Positions 1-4,130 of a DNA stretch of 6,445 bases are shown here, one piece after another (positions within the stretch are counted from its first letter, which is position 1; the number at the start of each line of letters is the position of its first letter). Below the pieces are notes generated by a model. It was not told where the DNA came from. It was given only the letters and a program-made list of their open reading frames with translations, and ran no database searches. The position numbers were made by a program, and so were the translations under genes. Source of the DNA: Bacillota bacterium (GTDB taxonomy: Bacteria; Bacillota; UBA5301; JASBVW01); contig JASBVW010000083.1 of assembly GCA_029961005.1 (NCBI GenBank), positions 1 through 6,445 of the forward strand, read 5' to 3'.

Positions 1-1715
1 GCCGGGTCCAGGGAGGAACGGAGGTCTGGCAGGAGGAGGGAGCTCGAGTGGATCCCGGGGCCAGGCTGGTCGGCCCGGTCTACCTGGGTCGGGGGACGGT
101 GGTGGAGGCGGGGGCCGAGGTGGGACCTTACGCCGTCCTGGGGGAGTATTGCCTCGTCCGGTCGGGGGCCTCGGTGCGCCGCTCCATCCTCTGGTCCCGC
201 ACCGTGGTGGACCGCGGAGCAGAGTTGCGGGGGGTGGTGGCGGCCGACGGGGTGAGGTTCAAGGCTCGGAGCGCGGCCTTCGAAGGGGCGGTCTTGGGCA
301 GCCGGGCCTGTGTAGAGGAAGAAGCCACGGTGCGCCCGCAGGTCAAGGTTTGGCCCTACAAGCAAGTGGGAGAGGGGGTCACCCTCAGCTCGAGCCTGGT
401 TTGGGGGGAGCGGGCGCCCCGGCACCTCTTCGGGCTGCGGGGCGTTTCCGGGCTGGCCAACGTGGAGCTCACGCCAGAGCTGGTGGTGCGCCTGGGCGCC
501 GCCTTTGCCGCCCTGCTTCCTGCCGGCTCCTGGCTGGGGGTCAGCGCGGACCACTCCTCCGCCGCCCGCCTGCTGAAAGGGGCACTGGTGAGCGGCCTTC
601 TGTCGGCGGGGGCCCAGGTGTGCGATTTGGGGCTTTTGCCTTCTCCGGCGGCTCGCTTTGCCATTCCCTCCTTAAGCCTTAAGGGAGGGGTTCACCTCCG
701 GCAGGTGGAGGAGGTGGGCCGGGTGCTGGTGGAGTTCCTGGACGAGCAGGGCCTGACCCTGGAGCGCGGCCGGCAGCGGGCGTTGGAGAACCTTTACTAC
801 CGGGAGGACTTTGGCCGCGTCTCTGGGGGCGCCATTGGCGAAGTGACCTGCCGGGCCGAGGGGATGGAGCGCTACCTGCAGGCCCTGGTGGCCTCGGTAG
901 ATCGGGCGGCGCTCCTTTCGGCCGGCCTGAAGGTGGCGGCGGCCGCCGTGCCCCTGAGCCTCGAGCCGGTGCTCCCCCAGTTGCTCGGCCAGTTGGGCTG
1001 CCGGATTCAGCCCGCCCCGCCCACCCTGGCGGGAGTAGCAGAGGCGGTGCGGGCCGGGCGCTGCCAGGTGGGCTTTTTAGTGGACGAAGACGGCGAACGC
1101 CTGTGGCTGGTGGATGAAGGGGCCCAGGTGGTGCGGCAGGAGCTTCTGCTCCCCCTGGCGGCCTTGCTGGCGCTGCGCCGCTTCCGCACCGCGGCTGTGC
1201 CGGTGACCGCTTCCCAGGCCGTGGAAACCCTGGCGGAGCACCTGGGCGGGCGGGTCATCCGGACCAAGGCCTCCTTGCGGGCGGTTTTGGAGCCGCTCCG
1301 GGCCAAGGTAGCCGGAGGAGCCTTGCCTTCCTCCTTTGACGCCCTGGCTACTGCCGTCTTTCTCTTGGAGGCGCTGGCTCAGGAGAAGCGCGCTTTGACG
1401 AAGCTCTTGGCGGAGATTCCGGAGTTTCACCAGGCGAAGGCGGCCGTGCCCTGCCCCTGGGAAGCCAAAGGGTGGGTGATGCGCGCCCTCCTCGGCCAGT
1501 TGAAGGGGCAGCGGGTGGAGCTGACGGACGGGGTCAAGGTCTTTCACGACGAGGGCTGGGCTCTGGTCCTGCCCGACGCGGAACTGCCCCGCTTTAACGT
1601 CTGGGGTGAGGGGAGAACCCAGGAGGAGGCCCAGCGCCTGGTGAGCGATTACGCCGGGCGGATCGCCAGTTTCTTGGGCGCCCTCTGCGCGTCGGAGGAG
1701 GCCCAGAGCCGGTAG
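1..1715 (+). CDS. Sugar-phosphate nucleotidyltransferase / phosphomannomutase-like protein, 5'-truncated by window edge
   Basis: This is the C-terminal part of a mannose-1-phosphate guanylyltransferase-like protein (nucleotidyltransferase, left-handed beta-helix, phosphomannomutase-like order). The frame is open from base 3, and the codons before the GTG at 48 read like family sequence (GGTEVWQEEGARVDPGARL), so that GTG is an internal Val and the nucleotidyltransferase domain lies off-window. Counting from base 48, hexapeptide repeats fill about residues 1-115. The linker motifs KVWPYK (100-105) and LFGLRGVSGLANVELTPE (127-144) are typical of this subfamily, and the mutase-like domain runs from about 145 to 545. 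That domain looks catalytically dead: the expected TASHNP-type phosphoserine loop is replaced by GGVHLRQ (213-219), the metal loop reads DEDGE (346-350), and the C-terminal phosphate loop reads LPDAELPRF (508-516) instead of an R-PSNTEP type. Such degenerate mutase domains occur in related proteins of other bacteria, where the role is unclear. The stop is TAG at 1713-1715. The family call is firm; the sugar and nucleotide cannot be told without the N-terminus. Confidence 0.9.
   Translation, partial: RVQGGTEVWQEEGARVDPGARLVGPVYLGRGTVVEAGAEVGPYAVLGEYCLVRSGASVRRSILWSRTVVDRGAELRGVVAADGVRFKARSAAFEGAVLGSRACVEEEATVRPQVKVWPYKQVGEGVTLSSSLVWGERAPRHLFGLRGVSGLANVELTPELVVRLGAAFAALLPAGSWLGVSADHSSAARLLKGALVSGLLSAGAQVCDLGLLPSPAARFAIPSLSLKGGVHLRQVEEVGRVLVEFLDEQGLTLERGRQRALENLYYREDFGRVSGGAIGEVTCRAEGMERYLQALVASVDRAALLSAGLKVAAAAVPLSLEPVLPQLLGQLGCRIQPAPPTLAGVAEAVRAGRCQVGFLVDEDGERLWLVDEGAQVVRQELLLPLAALLALRRFRTAAVPVTASQAVETLAEHLGGRVIRTKASLRAVLEPLRAKVAGGALPSSFDALATAVFLLEALAQEKRALTKLLAEIPEFHQAKAAVPCPWEAKGWVMRALLGQLKGQRVELTDGVKVFHDEGWALVLPDAELPRFNVWGEGRTQEEAQRLVSDYAGRIASFLGALCASEEAQSR
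1649..1715. other. 67-bp tail-to-tail overlap of two convergent genes
   Basis: The plus-strand nucleotidyltransferase-like gene ends with TAG at 1713-1715. The minus-strand GH57 gene ends with TAA, read from bases 1651-1649. The last 22 codons or so of each gene are therefore antisense to one another, and there is no room for an intergenic terminator. No hairpin followed by a T-run is seen in or beside the overlap on either strand. Confidence 0.9.
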
Positions 1716-3277
1716 TCCAGCTCCGGGAAGAGGTTGTCTTCTCCTTCCAGCCTGGCCAGGAAAGGCTCGTCAATCCGCCCCTCCTTAATCTGGTGGTACA
1801 GCTGCGTGAAGCGGTGGATGTGCTCCTGGAAGCGCCGGGTGGCGTACTGGACCATGGTGCCGGTCTTCATGATAAACGCCCAGTCGCTGCTTTGGGCCAA
1901 AAGCAGTTCCCGGCCGGCCTGGCGCAGGGCCCGGCCGCGGAGCCCTTCCGCCGAAGGATGGGCGTTGGCCAGCTCAATCATGCGCTGGCTGGCCTTGTGC
2001 AAATGCCGGTAGATCCAGTCGTTGCTCCCGTTCAGCCAAACCTCGTGGTACCCCTTCCAACCCCAACTGGAGCCCGAAGGCGTGCTGAGCTGATTGCGCG
2101 GGTAGAGGCGCAGGTAATCGCCCGGGGTGCAGAGCTTGATCGTCTCCTGATCGTAGGCGATCTTGCGGATCAGGAACTCCAGCCACTGGGGCCCCTCAAA
2201 CCACCAGTGGCCGAAGAGCTCCGCGTCGTAGGGGGCCACCACGATGGGGGCCCGGTCCATGACCGAAGCCAGGTACTCCACCTGCTTCTCGCGGTTGAAC
2301 ATGAAGTTGCCCGCGTGCAGGGCGGCTTTTTCCCTGGCCCACTGCGGGTTGTAGGGTTCCTTGTGCTCCGTGCGGCCGGTGATGCGGTGGTACTTCAGGC
2401 CGGTGTGCCCCCGCAGCCCCGGCGGGTGCAGGTAGGGACCGATGTAATCCAGATCCAGGTCGTAGCCGATGTCCCGGTAAAAGTCCCGGTAGTCGTAGTC
2501 GCCGGGGTAGCCTTCCTGGGCGCTCCAGACCTGCTTGGAACTCTCTACATCGCGCCCGAAGGCGGCCACGCCCGCAGGGCAGTAGACGGGAGCGAAGGTG
2601 CCGTAGCGCGGGCGCGGCGAGGCGTAGAGCAGTCCGTGGGTCTCGACGATGAAGTAGCGAATCCCCTCGGCAGCCAAAAAGCACTCCTGGCCTGGCTGAA
2701 AGCCGCACTCGGGGAGCCAAAACCCCAGGGGGTCGTGGCCGAAGAAGCGGCGGAAGGTCTCCACGCCGGCCTTGATCTGGGCCCGCACTGCTTCCGGGTG
2801 CAGGTCCAAAAGGGGAAGGTAGCCGTGGGTGGCGGCGGAGGCCATGAGCTCCAGCCGCCCGGCGGCCTCCAGTTCCCGGAAGGCTGCCACCAGGTCGCAG
2901 CGGCAGCGCTCTTCGTAGAGGTGGCGCATCCGCTGCAAGCGCTCCCGGTACAGCGCAGCCACGGGGGCGAAGGCCGGGTCCGCCCAGGTCCGCTGGACTT
3001 CTCTTTCGGCCAGCTCCAGGAGGCGGTACAGCCGGGCGCGGTAGCGCTGCTGGAGCAAGGGATCCGAGAGCATGTAGAGCAGAGGAGGGGTGAAGGAGAC
3101 GGTGAGGCGGAAGGGCACGCCTTCCTCGGCCAGGCGCTGGAAGGTGTCCAAAAGGGGCAAGTAACACTCGGTGATGGCCTCAAAGAGCCAGTTCTCCTCC
3201 AGGCAGAACTCGTACTCCGGGTGGCGGACGAACGGCAGGTGGGCGTGGAGGATCAGGGCGAGAAAACCTTTGGGCAC
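1649..3277 (-). CDS. GH57 (DUF1957) 1,4-alpha-glucan branching enzyme-type glycoside hydrolase
   Basis: This 542-residue cytoplasmic protein of glycoside hydrolase family 57, DUF1957 type, is close to the family's usual 520-560. Known members act on alpha-1,4-glucans, most often as branching enzymes that form alpha-1,6 links in glycogen-like polymers, some mainly as hydrolases. Conserved regions are in order: HAHLPF (11-16), ATHGYLPL (149-156), GFWLPECGF (185-193) holding the expected nucleophile Glu190, and PYDAELFGHWWFEG (349-362) holding the expected acid/base Asp351. The helical C-terminal part follows, with WGWKGYHEVWLNG (405-417) and DWAFIMKTGTMVQYA (465-479). No signal peptide is seen. 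The GTG start at 3277 is chosen because AAGGAGGT lies 7 nt upstream and the protein then begins just before the family's first beta strand; the frame is open 42 codons further, but that stretch is Pro/Arg-rich and unlike the family. It is downstream of the DUF4912 gene by 34 bp, in one operon. Branching versus hydrolysis cannot be decided here. Confidence 0.93.
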   Translation of the reverse strand: MPKGFLALILHAHLPFVRHPEYEFCLEENWLFEAITECYLPLLDTFQRLAEEGVPFRLTVSFTPPLLYMLSDPLLQQRYRARLYRLLELAEREVQRTWADPAFAPVAALYRERLQRMRHLYEERCRCDLVAAFRELEAAGRLELMASAATHGYLPLLDLHPEAVRAQIKAGVETFRRFFGHDPLGFWLPECGFQPGQECFLAAEGIRYFIVETHGLLYASPRPRYGTFAPVYCPAGVAAFGRDVESSKQVWSAQEGYPGDYDYRDFYRDIGYDLDLDYIGPYLHPPGLRGHTGLKYHRITGRTEHKEPYNPQWAREKAALHAGNFMFNREKQVEYLASVMDRAPIVVAPYDAELFGHWWFEGPQWLEFLIRKIAYDQETIKLCTPGDYLRLYPRNQLSTPSGSSWGWKGYHEVWLNGSNDWIYRHLHKASQRMIELANAHPSAEGLRGRALRQAGRELLLAQSSDWAFIMKTGTMVQYATRRFQEHIHRFTQLYHQIKEGRIDEPFLARLEGEDNLFPELDYRLWASSDAQRAPKKLAIRPA

Positions 3278-3284
3278 AAGACTG

Positions 3285-3292
3285 ACCTCCTT
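3285..3292 (-). promoter_or_regulatory. Ribosome binding site of the GH57 gene
   Basis: On the minus strand this reads AAGGAGGT, a near-perfect Shine-Dalgarno sequence, 7 nt before the GTG at 3277. It decides the start in favour of that GTG over in-frame codons further upstream, and it indicates strong independent initiation of the second gene of the operon. Confidence 0.85.
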
Positions 3293-3311
3293 GAGCAAGA
3301 GATGAGCAGGC

Positions 3312-3983
3312 TTATCTCCCCTGCGAGCGGGGGGAGGGCCAGGGGCCCGCCAGCCCGGGCGAGGCCAAGAACTGCTCCAGGTGCCTGGCCATGGCTTCCG
3401 CAAAGGCCGGCGATCCCTCTGCCCTTACCTGGCCGGCCAGGAAGTGATAAAGCTCTTCGATGGTCAGCCATTCTTCGTCTACCAGATCGGAGATGCCCGC
3501 CCGGGGAGTAGAAGTGGTATTGGAGCGCCCCAGGGCGATAAAGCACCCCTGGGGAGTCACCAGGCCCAGTTCCGCCTGATAGGTGTGGCCGGGCTCTCCG
3601 CCTCCCAAATACCAGGAGTTGGTCAGGCCGTAGACCACTACTTCCTGGACCGGTTGTTCCTGGCCGGTCAAGCTCAGGTCGTAGAGGCGCAGGGCCAGCC
3701 GCGAGGATTCCCAGACGCCCGGCCCGTGCTGCCTGTTGATCTGTTCCTGCCTGGCGGGGTCGAGGTCCCAGTAGGCAAAGAGCCAGTGGGGATCGCGGGC
3801 CAAAAGCACCACTCGGTTGTCCGCATAACTGGCCGGCAGCGGTTGCGGCCCCATCCACCGGTTTGGGTCCACCGGTGGCCAGATCCGCGTGACGGGGCGA
3901 GGCTGCCTGGCCGATCGCCGGACAGCGCCGAAGGGGAAGTTCCTGCTGGTGCGCCCACTCCTCTTCTCTGCCACTCTTTCCAT
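3312..3983 (-). CDS. DUF4912 domain protein, partner of the GH57 enzyme
   Basis: This is a 223-residue soluble protein. Residues 1-45 are basic and probably disordered (RKSR-rich, many Pro). The DUF4912 domain covers about 48-163: LPASYADNRVVLLARDPHWL (49-68) and FAYWDLD (69-75), the aromatic-rich signature of the family, then YGLTNSWYLGG (118-128) and TYQAELGLVTPQGCFIALG (134-152), ending near SNTTSTPRAG. A helical tail follows (170-210), ending in a Pro/Ser/Arg-rich stretch. No catalytic motif, signal peptide or membrane segment is visible. The ATG at 3983 is preferred over the in-frame GTG at 3995 because GGTGGAG lies 6 nt before the ATG, while nothing useful precedes the GTG. The GH57 gene begins 34 bp downstream. 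To my knowledge DUF4912 and DUF1957 genes are often neighbours in Firmicutes, which supports a glucan-related accessory role such as binding or regulation. The biochemical function is unknown. Confidence 0.87.
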   Translation of the reverse strand: MERVAEKRSGRTSRNFPFGAVRRSARQPRPVTRIWPPVDPNRWMGPQPLPASYADNRVVLLARDPHWLFAYWDLDPARQEQINRQHGPGVWESSRLALRLYDLSLTGQEQPVQEVVVYGLTNSWYLGGGEPGHTYQAELGLVTPQGCFIALGRSNTTSTPRAGISDLVDEEWLTIEELYHFLAGQVRAEGSPAFAEAMARHLEQFLASPGLAGPWPSPRSQGR

Positions 3984-3989
3984 AGTGCT

Positions 3990-3996
3990 CTCCACC
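3990..3996 (-). promoter_or_regulatory. Ribosome binding site of the DUF4912 gene
   Basis: The minus strand reads GGTGGAG, 6 nt before the ATG at 3983. It overlaps the alternative GTG start at 3995, which makes that start unlikely. Confidence 0.6.
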
Positions 3997-4017
3997 GCCG
4001 AAATTCTTTTTTAATAT

Positions 4018-4036
4018 GGCGGAGAGGATCTTCGCC
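4018..4036. promoter_or_regulatory. Dyad / small hairpin in the divergent promoter region
   Basis: GGCGGAGA, loop GGA, TCTTCGCC: an 8-bp stem with one G-T wobble and a 3-nt loop. As plus-strand RNA it would fold with a G-U pair; as minus-strand RNA it carries an A-C mismatch. It is not followed by a T-run in either direction, so it is not an intrinsic terminator. Its place beside the AT-rich patch fits an operator or a leader hairpin of the plus-strand transcript. The sequence symmetry is seen; the function is inferred. Confidence 0.4.
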
Positions 4037-4130
4037 TATTCATTGCAGTCATTTTCTGCCAGTCTGCGGAGGGGAGAAGGTTTCCTCCTGCGGGTGGTGA
4101 AAGATTCTGAAGGGTGAAGAGTAGACCAGC

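Larger units (their letters stand above)
3984..4130. promoter_or_regulatory. Divergent intergenic region, presumed promoters for both flanking transcripts
   Basis: This 147-bp stretch separates the minus-strand DUF4912-GH57 operon from the plus-strand GHL10-nagA genes, so both promoters should lie here or nearby. The most AT-rich patch is 4001-4017. On the minus strand it contains TATTAA (4016-4011), a possible -10 box at a sensible distance from the ATG at 3983, but the expected -35 position has no TTGACA-like hexamer. No convincing sigma-A promoter was found for the plus strand. The plus-strand gene has only a weak, distant purine stretch (AGGGTGA, 4111-4117) 13 nt before its ATG. Confidence 0.45.

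Noticed and set aside
666..689. Near-palindrome CCCTCCTTAAG / CTTAAGGGAGGG in the nucleotidyltransferase-like gene
   Set aside because: It lies in coding sequence for SLSLKGG with almost no loop and one unpaired G. No T-run follows, so it is not a terminator, and no regulatory role is supported.
3278..3403. A 42-residue N-terminal extension of the GH57 protein (start at 3403)
   Set aside because: The extension is Pro/Arg/Trp-rich, overlaps the DUF4912 gene, and a near-perfect ribosome site sits just before the GTG at 3277, where family similarity begins.
1793..3511. A 572-codon plus-strand open frame opposite the GH57 gene
   Set aside because: It is antisense to a gene with clear catalytic motifs. 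Its translation is a Val/Gly/Ala/Leu-rich product without recognisable domains, as expected from the opposite strand of GC-rich coding DNA.
3381..4100. A 239-codon plus-strand open frame opposite the DUF4912 gene
   Set aside because: It is antisense to a recognisable DUF4912 protein, has no convincing ribosome site and shows no family motif.
3984..4130. A riboswitch or intrinsic terminator in the divergent intergenic region
   Set aside because: Only one short hairpin is present, without a T-run after it on either strand, and no extended conserved leader structure is recognisable.
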